Shown here: positions 17,449 to 25,860 of the stretch, piece by piece
Numbering within the stretch: the stretch's first letter is position 1
How the letters are laid out: every line of letters starts with the position of its first letter
NCBI RefSeq assembly: GCF_018219155.1
Contig: NZ_CP056123.1
Coordinates: 620,001-684,000 of the forward strand
Reading direction: 5' to 3'
Origin: Moritella sp. 24
GTDB lineage: Bacteria; Pseudomonadota; Gammaproteobacteria; Enterobacterales; Moritellaceae
Length of the DNA stretch: 64,000 nucleotides
Notes under the pieces: model-generated
The model's database searches: none
What the model saw: only the letters and a program-made list of their open reading frames with translations
What the model was told of the DNA's origin: nothing
Made by a program: the position numbers and the translations under genes

Positions 17449-18843
17449 ATGGAAAGTACCAATAGTAAAGTTTTCATTCTCGATACCAATGTGTTGTTAC
17501 ATGCTCCTTTGTCTATCTTCACCTTTCAAGAGCACGATGTCATGATCCCCATGACAGTTCTAGAAGAGCTCGATAATATTAAGGATAGAGGCAGGGATGT
17601 CAGTCGGGATGCACGTGTCGCAATTCGTGCGTTAGAAGATATTTTTTCTAATGCAACTCCTGATGAAATCAGCCAAGGTGTTCCCCTTCAAAAAGTAGAA
17701 AGTAAAAATAAGCTGGGTAAAATTTCAATTTTTGCTGATCATAGCGTAATGAAGCAAGATGCTTTCTTTACCGATAATGAGCCTGATAATCGCATTATTA
17801 ATGCAGCGCTGTACTTACAAAACAAGTCAGATCGCGAAGTGGTATTAGTGACGAAAGACATTAATATGCGACTGAAAGCGAAAGGAGCAGGGCTTAATCG
17901 TGTTGAAGATTATCGTTCAGATCAATTGATTGACGATATTAAGTTTCTGGCGACAGGTTTTCATAAATTTAGCGGTGATTTTTGGCAGGAAATTAAAGAG
18001 TGCCACAGCGAAAGCATGAAAAGTGAAACGATGGGCTCAAAGACCATTCACACGGTCGAAACAGAGTTACTGAAAGACAGTTTTGTTAACCAATACCTGA
18101 TTGATGAAACTGACCACTTTGCTGCACGGGTCGTCGGTAATCAAAATGGTGAAATTAGCTTTGTTGATTTAGGTCGTGAACGCTTGATGTCGAAAAAAGC
18201 CTGGGGTATCCACCCTAAAAATATTTACCAAGGTATGGCGATGGAAGCGTTATTGAATCCGCATATCGATTTGGTCATTTTGACTGGGCCAGCGGGGAGT
18301 GGTAAAACCATTTTAGCCATGGCAGCGGCGTTAGAACAAGTCGTTGAGCGGAAGATGTATGACAAAGTGATTGTTACACGTAACACCCCTGAAATTGCTG
18401 AAAGTATTGGTTTCTTACCCGGTACAGAGGAAGAAAAAATGCTGCCTTGGTTAGCGGCTGTAACAGATACACTGGAAGTATTGCATAAATACGATGAATG
18501 TAAGGATGGTTCTGTCGAGTACATTAAGCAGAAAGCGAACTTACAATTTAAGTCGGTGAACTTTATGCGTGGTCGGTCTATTCAAAATGCCTTTGTGTTA
18601 TTGGATGAATGTCAAAACCTCACCGCTGCACAGCTTAAGACTATTATTACACGTTGCGGTGAAGGGACTAAAATTGTGTGTTCAGGTAACTTATCGCAAA
18701 TTGATAGCAGTTACTTAACCGCAGTGACTTCGGGCCTTACTTACGTTGTAGAGCGGTTCAAAAATTTCGATGGTAGTGCGAATGTGTTCCTTAAAGGAGT
18801 GCAACGTAGCCGTTTAGCTTCTTTTGCTGAGCATAATATGTAA
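17449..18843 (+). CDS. PIN-domain fused PhoH-family ATPase (PhoH2/YlaK type)
   Basis: A 464-residue two-domain protein. Residues ~8-150 form a PIN nuclease domain (FILDTNVLLHAP, EELDNIKDRG, DNRIINAALYL, VTKDINMRLKAKGAG) with the acidic metal-binding residues retained. Residues ~245-460 form a PhoH P-loop ATPase: GPAGSGKTILAMAAAL is Walker A and FVLLDECQNL is Walker B. PhoH2 proteins couple RNA unwinding to RNA cleavage. Often linked with VapBC-like systems, but no antitoxin gene is seen here. TGAGGTG precedes the ATG. Confidence 0.93.
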   Translation: MESTNSKVFILDTNVLLHAPLSIFTFQEHDVMIPMTVLEELDNIKDRGRDVSRDARVAIRALEDIFSNATPDEISQGVPLQKVESKNKLGKISIFADHSVMKQDAFFTDNEPDNRIINAALYLQNKSDREVVLVTKDINMRLKAKGAGLNRVEDYRSDQLIDDIKFLATGFHKFSGDFWQEIKECHSESMKSETMGSKTIHTVETELLKDSFVNQYLIDETDHFAARVVGNQNGEISFVDLGRERLMSKKAWGIHPKNIYQGMAMEALLNPHIDLVILTGPAGSGKTILAMAAALEQVVERKMYDKVIVTRNTPEIAESIGFLPGTEEEKMLPWLAAVTDTLEVLHKYDECKDGSVEYIKQKANLQFKSVNFMRGRSIQNAFVLLDECQNLTAAQLKTIITRCGEGTKIVCSGNLSQIDSSYLTAVTSGLTYVVERFKNFDGSANVFLKGVQRSRLASFAEHNM

Positions 18844-18871
18844 TTAATAATCAGATTTAATGATACCGATA

Positions 18872-18896
18872 ACGGGCTTTTTAGCCCGTTTTTTTG
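18872..18896 (+). terminator. Intrinsic terminator of the PhoH gene
   Basis: ACGGGCT-TTTT-AGCCCGT followed by a T7 run, 28 bases after the stop codon. Confidence 0.93.
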
Positions 18897-19118
18897 TGAT
18901 TTTTTTTAATTTTAGAATGCAAAACAAAAATTGTATAACTACAGTTACTAGGTATAAAACCAGTTATATATCAATGGTTATGCTTTGTTGTTTTGTAGGT
19001 CTTACTCTTAGTCGTTAGCGTATTTTGTCCCTTAATATCGTAATTGGCAGTGAGCTTTTGCTGTCTATCTTTACCAGCAGAAAAAATAATGGAATCGTGA
19101 TCATGGATGGTCTAAAAA

Positions 19119-19508
19119 ATGAAGAAACAAGCTGGCGTTACGTTAGTTGAATTAAGTGCTGTTGTCGTTATATCTTCTATATTGGGTGCGATGGCTGTTC
19201 CTCGATTTATTGATCTTGCTGATGCCGCATTAGATGTCAGTGTCGTTAATATTGCGCGGGGTATTGAAAGCGCAAGCGCCTTAAATTATGCGGCTAGTTT
19301 TATCTCTAGATCGGGACTATCGACAGATGAGGTAGTCACTATTGATAATTGTGATGATGCAGGTAGTTTGTTAACTGGTTCGTCATTACCACTTGGCTAC
19401 AGCGTTACGCCAATGGATATTGCTAGTAGTATGGCTGTAACCTGTACGATAAAGCATATAGATTCTGCTAAAAGTATGACATTTATTATGCAAGGAACAT
19501 CACTGTGA
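19119..19508 (+). CDS. Type IV prepilin-like protein
   Basis: A 129-residue prepilin-like protein. MKKQAG is the leader, followed by VTLVELSAVVVISSILGAMA with Glu at +5. The first mature residue is V rather than the usual F. PRFIDLADAALD follows in the MSHA/type II minor pilin manner. Two Cys (in IDNCDDAG and AVTCTIKH) could form a disulfide. It is far from other pilus genes and about 9.5 kb from the tandem MSHA-like pilins. Start by GGATGG. A small lipoprotein gene follows. Confidence 0.75.
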   Translation: MKKQAGVTLVELSAVVVISSILGAMAVPRFIDLADAALDVSVVNIARGIESASALNYAASFISRSGLSTDEVVTIDNCDDAGSLLTGSSLPLGYSVTPMDIASSMAVTCTIKHIDSAKSMTFIMQGTSL

Positions 19509-19545
19509 ACCAATATTAATACAGAGATAATTGCAGGAGCATACA

Positions 19546-19806
19546 ATGTTTTTTAGGAATAGTTTATACATCTTATTATTAGCGACGATCACGGCATGTA
19601 GCCATTCTGAACCAGAGCCCATCGGAGGCGATCGAGATGAACATGGATGCTTGCCAGCTGCGGGGTATTTATGGTGTGAGCGAACCCAAACCTGTGAACG
19701 TTCATGGGAACTTGCTGATGCTGCAAAAATTGAACATACCGAAGCCGAAGTAAAGGCGTATTGTGAGATCATTGATAGTGATCTATTTATCGATGATGAA
19801 GAATGA
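19546..19806 (+). CDS. Small lipoprotein with a C-GYxWC-C-WE motif
   Basis: An 86-residue secreted protein. The N-terminal hydrophobic stretch ends in ITAC, an acceptable lipobox. The body holds GCLPAAGYLWCERTQTCERS, a compact three-Cys module that recurs in small bacterial secreted proteins, but I cannot name the family with confidence. The rest is acidic. ATG 19546 is chosen over TTG 19531 because AGGAG sits six bases before it. It follows the prepilin gene by 37 bases, so co-transcription is likely. Confidence 0.65.
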   Translation: MFFRNSLYILLLATITACSHSEPEPIGGDRDEHGCLPAAGYLWCERTQTCERSWELADAAKIEHTEAEVKAYCEIIDSDLFIDDEE

Positions 19807-19869
19807 TAAGGTCTTATTGCGCCTTTAATGATGAAGGCATTGATTTAACGTAAATAATGTAAATTCAAT

Positions 19870-19888
19870 GCCAATGAAAACCATTATC
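19870..19888 (-). promoter_or_regulatory. Fur-box-like site upstream of the metal-uptake gene array
   Basis: On the minus strand GATAATGGTTTTCATTGGC matches the 19-bp Fur consensus GATAATGATAATCATTATC at 14 positions. It lies 53 bases before the PepSY gene. No Zur-type palindrome was seen. Control by Fur is inference. Confidence 0.45.
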
Positions 19889-19940
19889 AATTACATTGCT
19901 TGTACTTTAATCCCATAAACCAAGCAGTGTTATTACGATC

Positions 19941-20645
19941 ATGTCTTCTCTTAGTCAACCCTTTCCCCAGACACCTACAAGATCGAAACACCAAAAAATA
20001 AAATCAAAAAACAAAACGTTTTTGAAAAACAAGCAAGTGCAATTATGGGCACGTCGTCTGCATATCTATATTTCGATGGCGCTGTTGCTGGTGGTGCTAT
20101 TTTTTTCAATCACGGGTATTACGCTAAACCGTCCAAGTCTATTTGTTAGCAGCCAGCCTGATATTCAAGAAACCATTCTGACCTTACCACAAGTCTTATT
20201 TAGTGACGCCAATGGCAATGTTGCTGTAGATAAAGTAGGCATTGTCAATTACCTGACCGAACACGCCAAACTTTCTGGTCAACCTTCTGCATTAGACGTG
20301 TTTACTGAAGTTGAAGACGGTGAATTAATCGAAGGTGAGATCGCCATGGACTACAAAGGTCCGGGTTACAACGTGGCTGTATTTATCGACATGACTACGA
20401 CTGAAGCGGTGATTGAGAAAACCGATTACGGTGTTATCGCAGTATTAAATGATCTGCATAAAGGACGTAACAGTGGTGATGTATGGAAGCTATTTATCGA
20501 TATCACGGCACTGTTGATGGTGTTCTTTGTATTAACCGGTGTGTGTTTATTGGTGCCGAAAAAGAAAACCTTTGCAACCTCATTAAAATGGACCTTGTTT
20601 GGTTCGCTCGTTACTTTGGCTATTTTTGTCGTAGCCGTCCCTTAA
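19941..20645 (+). CDS. PepSY-associated TM-helix (PepSY_TM) family protein
   Basis: A 234-residue inner-membrane protein. A basic N-terminal tail precedes a first membrane helix (residues ~38-58, RRLHIYISMALLLVVLFFS, FSITGITLNRP). A periplasmic PepSY-like region follows (~65-165). Two more helices lie near 175-200 and 210-232. PepSY_TM proteins often sit with siderophore or metal uptake genes and some act as ferric-siderophore reductases. The HxG/His residues HIYIS and DLHKGRNSG fit that family. First gene of the metal array; only 9 bases before DUF2271. Confidence 0.82.
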   Translation: MSSLSQPFPQTPTRSKHQKIKSKNKTFLKNKQVQLWARRLHIYISMALLLVVLFFSITGITLNRPSLFVSSQPDIQETILTLPQVLFSDANGNVAVDKVGIVNYLTEHAKLSGQPSALDVFTEVEDGELIEGEIAMDYKGPGYNVAVFIDMTTTEAVIEKTDYGVIAVLNDLHKGRNSGDVWKLFIDITALLMVFFVLTGVCLLVPKKKTFATSLKWTLFGSLVTLAIFVVAVP

Positions 20646-20654
20646 GGATATAGT

Positions 20655-21224
20655 ATGACTTTGTTATTTAAACGTTTTAGTCAGTGCATTGCACCATCTA
20701 TTGCATTATCTATTGCATTATCTATTGCATTATTAAGCGGCCTGCTCATTCCGACTTTTTCGGCAAGCGCGGCACCGATCCCTGCGAACGCTGAACTGGC
20801 TGTTGAATTTAGTTTACCGAAGATTGATACCACTATGTATGCGCGCCCTTATGTCGCGATATGGATCGAGAACTCAAAGCGTAAATCAGTACGTACTGTC
20901 GAATTGTGGGTTGGTAAAGATGAATGGCTAAAGGACTTACGTAGCTGGTGGCGAAAAGTGGGTCGTTATGATCGCGCTTTAGTTGACGGCGTGACATCAG
21001 CAACACGACCAGCAGGTGATTATCGTTTCACTTGGGATGGTTTAGATAATGATGGCAACCGCGTTGAAGCGGGTAATTATACATTTTATGTTGAAGTGGT
21101 ACGTGAACATGGTGGGCGTAATTATATCCGCCAAAAAATGACGTTAGGCGATAAGCCATTTAGTCACAGCATTGCGCCGACAGAAGAAACTGGCGATATC
21201 CGCATCAACTACCTAATTAAATAA
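20655..21224 (+). CDS. Exported DUF2271 protein
   Basis: A 189-residue secreted protein. The signal peptide is unusual: it contains SIALSIALSIAL, coded by three exact 12-bp repeats at 20697-20732. The mature part fits DUF2271: PYVAIWIENSKRKSVRTVELWVG, a WLKDLRSWWRKVGR segment, PAGDYRFTWDGLDNDGNRV and AGNYTFYVEVVREHGG, likely an Ig-like or FlgD-like beta sandwich. DUF2271 genes commonly lie beside PepSY_TM and DUF4198 genes. AAGGATATAGT precedes the ATG. Exact role unknown. Confidence 0.85.
   Translation: MTLLFKRFSQCIAPSIALSIALSIALLSGLLIPTFSASAAPIPANAELAVEFSLPKIDTTMYARPYVAIWIENSKRKSVRTVELWVGKDEWLKDLRSWWRKVGRYDRALVDGVTSATRPAGDYRFTWDGLDNDGNRVEAGNYTFYVEVVREHGGRNYIRQKMTLGDKPFSHSIAPTEETGDIRINYLIK
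20697..20732 (+). repeat. Three tandem copies of a 12-bp repeat in a signal-peptide coding region
   Basis: TCTATTGCATTA occurs three times in a row without change and encodes SIAL each time. The unit is a multiple of three, so copy-number change would alter signal-peptide length without a frameshift. Confidence 0.95.
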
Positions 21225-21240
21225 TATAGCGAGAAAGATA

Positions 21241-22107
21241 ATGTCTACAGTTCAGTCTTTTAAAGAAAAGAATTTAAAAATAAGCAAATTTAAAGTATTA
21301 GGTTTAGCCTGCACGGTTATCGCTGGATTAGCGGCAACAACAACGGCAAACGCACATCCACGTTGGGTATTACCATCACACTTCACTGTATCGAAAGAAG
21401 GTGGTGACTGGTTAACGTTCGACGTAACTGCATCACACGGAACATTCGTATTTGATAAACCTGCGGGCAGCGAGTTTGCACAAGTGACAATGCCAGATGG
21501 TCGTAAAGAACGTCCTAACTTTGTGATCCGCGGTAAGCGTCGTTCTATCTTTGACTTCTACTTTGAGGAAGAAGGTACGCATAAAGTGGCTATCAACAAT
21601 GTACCGTCTTACTACACAGCGTATAAAGCGGGTCGTCGTGACACAATTAAACGTGTAAAAGCGAACAAAGCTGAACGCGCAAATTTGATTCCTGAAAAAT
21701 CACGCGACGTTAGCACGCAATTAAGCTACACCCGTGCAGAAAGTTATGTAACGGTTGGTATGCCAACGGAAAAAGCATTAGAAATCGAAGGTAAATACCT
21801 AGAAATGCGTCCACTGACACACCCGTCAGACATTGTTGAAGGCGAAGAGGTAAGCTTCCAGTTCTTCTTTAACGGCGAACCACAAGCGGGCGTTACTGCT
21901 GATATTACCCGTGAAGGTACGTTATACCGCAATCATCAAGAGCAAATTGATGTTGTAAGTGATAAAGACGGTAAAGTGACATTCACACCAAATGTGGCTG
22001 GCCGTTACTTGATGAAAGCCAACTACAAAGGTGAGTTGAAAAATGATCCAATGGCTGACAAAGCAAGTGTAAACGTCCACTTCACGTTTGAGGCGTTACT
22101 ACAGTAG
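21241..22107 (+). CDS. Periplasmic DUF4198 protein
   Basis: A 288-residue exported protein. The signal peptide ends at TANA, giving a mature N-terminus HPRWVLPSHFTV. DUF4198 proteins characteristically begin with a histidine just after the signal peptide and have Ig-like domains; here FDVTASHGTFVF, a RRSIFDFYFEEEG strand, and a C-terminal CNA-B/Ig-type segment (VTADITREGTLYRN, DGKVTFTPNVAGRYLMKANY). An exposed N-terminal His suggests metal binding, which is inference. GAGAAAG precedes the ATG. A strong terminator lies just after this gene. Confidence 0.85.
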   Translation: MSTVQSFKEKNLKISKFKVLGLACTVIAGLAATTTANAHPRWVLPSHFTVSKEGGDWLTFDVTASHGTFVFDKPAGSEFAQVTMPDGRKERPNFVIRGKRRSIFDFYFEEEGTHKVAINNVPSYYTAYKAGRRDTIKRVKANKAERANLIPEKSRDVSTQLSYTRAESYVTVGMPTEKALEIEGKYLEMRPLTHPSDIVEGEEVSFQFFFNGEPQAGVTADITREGTLYRNHQEQIDVVSDKDGKVTFTPNVAGRYLMKANYKGELKNDPMADKASVNVHFTFEALLQ

Positions 22108-22137
22108 TACTGACTATTGTTAATTCCTTATCTTACT

Positions 22138-22174
22138 AGCCTGTAATGAGACCTGAGCTGATTACAGGCTTTTT
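22138..22174 (+). terminator. Intrinsic terminator inside the metal array
   Basis: AGCCTGTAAT and ATTACAGGCT form a perfect 10-bp stem around a 13-base loop, followed by TTTTT. It separates the PepSY-DUF2271-DUF4198 genes from the transporter genes. Either the array is two transcription units or read-through is partial. Confidence 0.87.
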
Positions 22175-22233
22175 CGCTCTATTTATTCACGACTTATCTA
22201 TTTTGTATGAGTCTATTTCGTATTGAGGTTTTC

Positions 22234-22563
22234 ATGACAAAAATGGCAATCAAACCGACCCTACTCGCGCTCTCATTAATCACTGGTTTATTCTCAGGTA
22301 CCGCGCGTGCTCATTTTCCATTAATGACCTGCTGGTTCGAGTCTGACAACGTAGTTTGCGAAGCTGGTTACAGTGATGCTAGTACCGCTGTAGATTACGC
22401 TGTAAACATGTATGACTACGACGATAACTTAATTGCAAAAGGCATGACAGATAAGCGCTCAATAGCTGAATTTAGCAAACCGGATACTGATTTTTATTTA
22501 GTATTCGATGCGGGCCATGAAAACCCAGTTGAAGTTGACGTTGTTGAGATTAGTGAAAAATGA
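22234..22563 (+). CDS. Small periplasmic protein of the metal-uptake array
   Basis: A 109-residue exported protein. The signal peptide ends in ARA, giving a mature N-terminus HFPLMTCWFESDNVVCEAGY. Like the DUF4198 protein it starts with His after processing, and it has two Cys that could form a disulfide. The body is acidic (VNMYDYDDN, DAGHENPVEVDVVE). No family recognised with confidence. ATG 22234 is chosen over 22207 because TGAGG lies seven bases before it and the signal peptide is more typical. Its stop overlaps the next gene by four bases. Confidence 0.75.
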   Translation: MTKMAIKPTLLALSLITGLFSGTARAHFPLMTCWFESDNVVCEAGYSDASTAVDYAVNMYDYDDNLIAKGMTDKRSIAEFSKPDTDFYLVFDAGHENPVEVDVVEISEK

Positions 22564-23177
22564 TCAGTCAATCAGTCCATCCAGATGATGGCGGTCGTGA
22601 AGGTAAGTGGGTGGCGTTAATCATCATCACCATTCTTGTTACTGCCGCGCTACTTTTACCTTATCACCAAACCGCATCGAGCGAGCAAGAACTGGCGAGT
22701 CATCAAGTATCAATTAAAGATTTACCTTCGGTTGAGCTGGCTATGATCGCTGAATTACGTTTAGCGCACGAAGAGATCCGCAATATTCATCAAGACAGTC
22801 TTGAACTAGAAAATGTCGATGTTTGGCCCGATATGGCTGAATTAGATGAGTTGTGGTTAGCGCCATTTATCATTGATAAAAGCTGGGAACGTAAAGGTAA
22901 GCATGCGTGGCGTAAAGTTGCTCCGGCTCTATATCAAGGTATACCAGCATTAACAACGGGTAGCGCTGCTGTGTTATTGAATAGCCAAGACACACGACCT
23001 GATGTGTGGTTAGCACTTGATATGCCGGTACCAACCCCGGTGGTAGAAAACGATCTTATAAATGAGTCTGGATCACTTGATACGACAGCGCTGATTAATG
23101 CGGGCTGGAAACAAGTGGTATTTGCTGGTGATGCGTCGTCAGAAAATACAGAACACGCAGATAACGACAGCCATTAA
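22560..23177 (+). CDS. Membrane-anchored protein of the metal-uptake array (possibly DUF6162)
   Basis: A 205-residue protein with one N-terminal membrane helix (WVALIIITILVTAALLLPY, residues ~17-35) and a periplasmic remainder. It contains ELRLAHEEIRNI, LDELWLAPFIIDKSWERKGKH and ALYQGIP, and ends in a His/Asp-rich tail (ENTEHADNDSH). I associate it with DUF6162 from context and composition, but am not certain. ATGA overlap with the gene before it indicates translational coupling. It is followed after 18 bases by the first substrate-binding protein gene. Confidence 0.72.
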   Translation: MISQSVHPDDGGREGKWVALIIITILVTAALLLPYHQTASSEQELASHQVSIKDLPSVELAMIAELRLAHEEIRNIHQDSLELENVDVWPDMAELDELWLAPFIIDKSWERKGKHAWRKVAPALYQGIPALTTGSAAVLLNSQDTRPDVWLALDMPVPTPVVENDLINESGSLDTTALINAGWKQVVFAGDASSENTEHADNDSH

Positions 23178-23195
23178 GGCTCGACGGTAGTGATA

Positions 23196-24236
23196 ATGAG
23201 AGTTGTAACAATGAAAACTGTAATGATGAAAAGAAGCAGAATGAATAACGTAATCAGTCACATGTGTAAAAAACTAATCACTGCATGCACGACTGCGGCT
23301 GTATTGTTAATGAGCTTGCAAGTTCAAGCGGCGGATAAGTTGACTATTGGTATTACGCTGCAACCTTACTACAGCTATGTGAAAGCGGTTGTGGGTGATA
23401 AGGCGGATGTATTACCGCTGGTTGATGAAGGCTTTAACCCGCATAACTACCAGCCACAACCGAATGATTTACGCCGTCTTAAACAGATGGATGTGATCGT
23501 GGTGAATGCGATTGGCCATGATGATTTTGCTTTAAAAGTGATTAAAGCAGCAAACCGTGATGATCTTATTGTGATAAAAGCCAATAAAGATGTGCCGCTA
23601 TTACCTGCTATTGGTCAATCTGTTGGTGAAGGCGCTGTAAACCCGCATACCTTTGTTGGCCTATCAACGACAATTCAGAAGGTATATACCATCGCCACTG
23701 AGTTATCGAAAATTGACCCTGACAATGCCCGTACTTATCGTAAAAATGCCCGTAAATACGCAACAGAATTCCGTAAAATGAAACGCCAAGCGATGTTAAC
23801 GTTAGGGGATTTAGATACCTCGGGCATGCTGGTGGCTACAACACATAATGCTTACGGTTATATCTTGCAAGAGTTTGGTGTAGACGTGGCGGCTGTGATT
23901 GAACCTGCTCACGGTGTTGAACCAAGTGCGAGCCAGTTACAAGAAACTATTGAGAAGATCCGCGCGTCAAAGATTGATGTGTTGTTCTACGAATTAAATA
24001 TGCCAAGTCGTTATGTTGAAACGATTGAAGCGGCAACAGGTGTACAACTTTACCGTTTCTCACACATGACACATGGTGCATATGAAGAAAGCAAAGTAGC
24101 GGTTGAAATGAAAAATAACCTGACAACATTAGTAGAAGCAATGAAGTTTGCGGCTAAACGCTCGCTTGCTGACGCAGATGAATCAACGACTAACGCTGCA
24201 CTTAATACAGCTACAAATATCAAGCAAGGAAGTTAA
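23196..24236 (+). CDS. Metal ABC transporter substrate-binding protein (ZnuA/cluster A-I)
   Basis: A ~346-residue periplasmic protein of the cluster A-I (Zn/Mn/Fe) class. A long basic N-region precedes the signal peptide hydrophobic core, cleaved near VQA-ADK. The expected metal histidines are in FNPHNY, NPHTFVGL and THNAYGY. GVEPSASQLQETIEKI and KIDVLFYELNMPSRYVE complete the fold. No His-rich loop like that of E. coli ZnuA is present, so Zn, Mn or Fe are all possible. The start is uncertain (GTG 23190, ATG 23196, ATG 23211 or later ATGs). GTG of the ATPase gene follows 2 bases after the stop. Confidence 0.88.
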   Translation: MRVVTMKTVMMKRSRMNNVISHMCKKLITACTTAAVLLMSLQVQAADKLTIGITLQPYYSYVKAVVGDKADVLPLVDEGFNPHNYQPQPNDLRRLKQMDVIVVNAIGHDDFALKVIKAANRDDLIVIKANKDVPLLPAIGQSVGEGAVNPHTFVGLSTTIQKVYTIATELSKIDPDNARTYRKNARKYATEFRKMKRQAMLTLGDLDTSGMLVATTHNAYGYILQEFGVDVAAVIEPAHGVEPSASQLQETIEKIRASKIDVLFYELNMPSRYVETIEAATGVQLYRFSHMTHGAYEESKVAVEMKNNLTTLVEAMKFAAKRSLADADESTTNAALNTATNIKQGS

Positions 24237-24238
24237 TC

Positions 24239-24979
24239 GTGGGTCCTGCAATACGTTTACAAAATGTTGGTTTGAAATATGGTGATAATGTCATTTTAGA
24301 AGACATTTCACATTATCTAGAAGCGGGTCAGTGCCATGTGATCATGGGGCCAAATGGTGGTGGTAAAACCTCATTGTTGCGCTCTATTTTAGGGCTGACT
24401 CCTTTCACTGGTAATATTGATATTCAATGGCCTAAGCATAAAGGCAATATCGGTTATGTACCGCAGAAAGCCACGTTTGAGTCGAGTTTACCGTTTACGG
24501 TGATGGATTTTATTTTGCTAAATCAGAGCCGTAATCCGTTATTTTGGCGAAAGCGTAAAAAAGAACAAGATCACGCACTGGCACAGCTCGATCGCGTCGG
24601 TATGGCAAATCGTACTGACCGTCGTATGGGGCAGTTATCAGGTGGTGAGCAGCAGCGTGTGCTATTCGCTCAGTCATTATTAGATAACCCAGATCTGCTC
24701 GTACTTGATGAACCAACAACGGGCATGGATGAGCAAGGTGTTCGTTACCTTGAGTCGTTGATCCACGAGTTAGTACGTGAAAATAAAACCATCTTAGCTG
24801 TGCATCATGACGTGAGTGCTGTGCGCCGTTTAGATGGTCAAGTACATGTGGTGAATCGTCAGTTAGTTGATTCTGGCGCTGTGTCTGATGTGTTAAGAGA
24901 CGATAAGATCGAGCGTTTATTCAATCATTATACCGGCGGTAATATCTCTGACATTAATTCTGCTCAAGGAGTTAAATAA
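24239..24979 (+). CDS. Metal ABC transporter ATP-binding protein (ZnuC-like)
   Basis: A 246-residue ABC ATPase. Walker A is GPNGGGKTSLL (about 38-48), the Q-loop is in YVPQKATFESSLPF, the signature is LSGGEQQRV near 130, Walker B is LLVLDEPTTGMD, and the switch His is in LAVHHDVSAV. Similarity is to ZnuC/MntB/YfeB type proteins. It starts with GTG, with AAGGA eight bases upstream. The stop overlaps the permease ATG by one base. Confidence 0.92.
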   Translation: MGPAIRLQNVGLKYGDNVILEDISHYLEAGQCHVIMGPNGGGKTSLLRSILGLTPFTGNIDIQWPKHKGNIGYVPQKATFESSLPFTVMDFILLNQSRNPLFWRKRKKEQDHALAQLDRVGMANRTDRRMGQLSGGEQQRVLFAQSLLDNPDLLVLDEPTTGMDEQGVRYLESLIHELVRENKTILAVHHDVSAVRRLDGQVHVVNRQLVDSGAVSDVLRDDKIERLFNHYTGGNISDINSAQGVK

Positions 24980-25854
24980 TGGATACTATTCGTCATTGGG
25001 CACAACTGGGTGTTGATGCTGGTTGGTTGAGTGAGAGCTTCTCTTATTCGTTTATGGTGAATGCGGTTGTCGCAGCGTTATTACTTGGCCCCTTACTTGG
25101 TGGGTTAGGTACGTTAGTGATTGCTAAGCGTTTAGCTTTCTTTTCCGAAGCGGTAGGTCATGCGGCATTAACGGGTATTGCCTTAGGCGTATTATTAGGC
25201 GAACCAGCAGAAAACCCGATTATTGGCTTATTCAGTTTTTGTATGATCTTCGCTTTACTGCTGCACTTTGTTCGTAATCGTACAAACGTGCCTTACGATA
25301 CCTTAGTTGGCGTATTCCTTGCCTTTGCATTAGCAGTCGGCGCAGCATTACTCATGTATGTGGCCCGTAAGATTAACATTCATATGTTAGAGAATGTGTT
25401 GTTCGGATCGATCTTAACGATCACCGATTATGACTTATTGATCTTAGCTGTTACTTGCGGGGTTATTTTATTGGTCTTGATACCGACCTTTAACCGTATT
25501 TTATTAACCTGTATCAGCCCTGACATTGCCAAAGTACGTGGTTACGCGACTAACTTTTATGATTATCTTTTTGTCATGATGATCACGCTAGTGACGATCG
25601 CGTCGGTGAAAATTGTCGGTGCGGTATTAGTGGGCGCATTGCTATTGATCCCCGGTGCGACAGCCCGTTTACTCACAAAAAATATGGGTAGCTTTGTACT
25701 TATGTCTGCGTTATTAGCCACGATAAGCTGCTTAGTCGGTACGGTTTTACCAATGGAATTAAAACTGCCTATTCCTTCTGGTGCCGCAATTATTATTGTG
25801 TCGACCAGCTTCTTCTTAACGGCAACTTGCTACCGTATTGTACGCAAAGGATAA
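24979..25854 (+). CDS. Metal ABC transporter permease (ZnuB-like)
   Basis: A 291-residue membrane protein of the ABC-3 family with about 8 helices. Motifs include LLGPLLGGLGTLVIAKRLAF, FFSEAVGHAALTGIALGVLLG, and SVKIVGAVLVGALLLIPGATA, all typical of ZnuB/MntC/YfeC permeases. It follows the ATPase with a one-base overlap and an AAGGAG Shine-Dalgarno. Exported as a homodimer-forming inner-membrane pore with the ATPase. Confidence 0.92.
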   Translation: MDTIRHWAQLGVDAGWLSESFSYSFMVNAVVAALLLGPLLGGLGTLVIAKRLAFFSEAVGHAALTGIALGVLLGEPAENPIIGLFSFCMIFALLLHFVRNRTNVPYDTLVGVFLAFALAVGAALLMYVARKINIHMLENVLFGSILTITDYDLLILAVTCGVILLVLIPTFNRILLTCISPDIAKVRGYATNFYDYLFVMMITLVTIASVKIVGAVLVGALLLIPGATARLLTKNMGSFVLMSALLATISCLVGTVLPMELKLPIPSGAAIIIVSTSFFLTATCYRIVRKG

Positions 25855-25860
25855 CTGATT

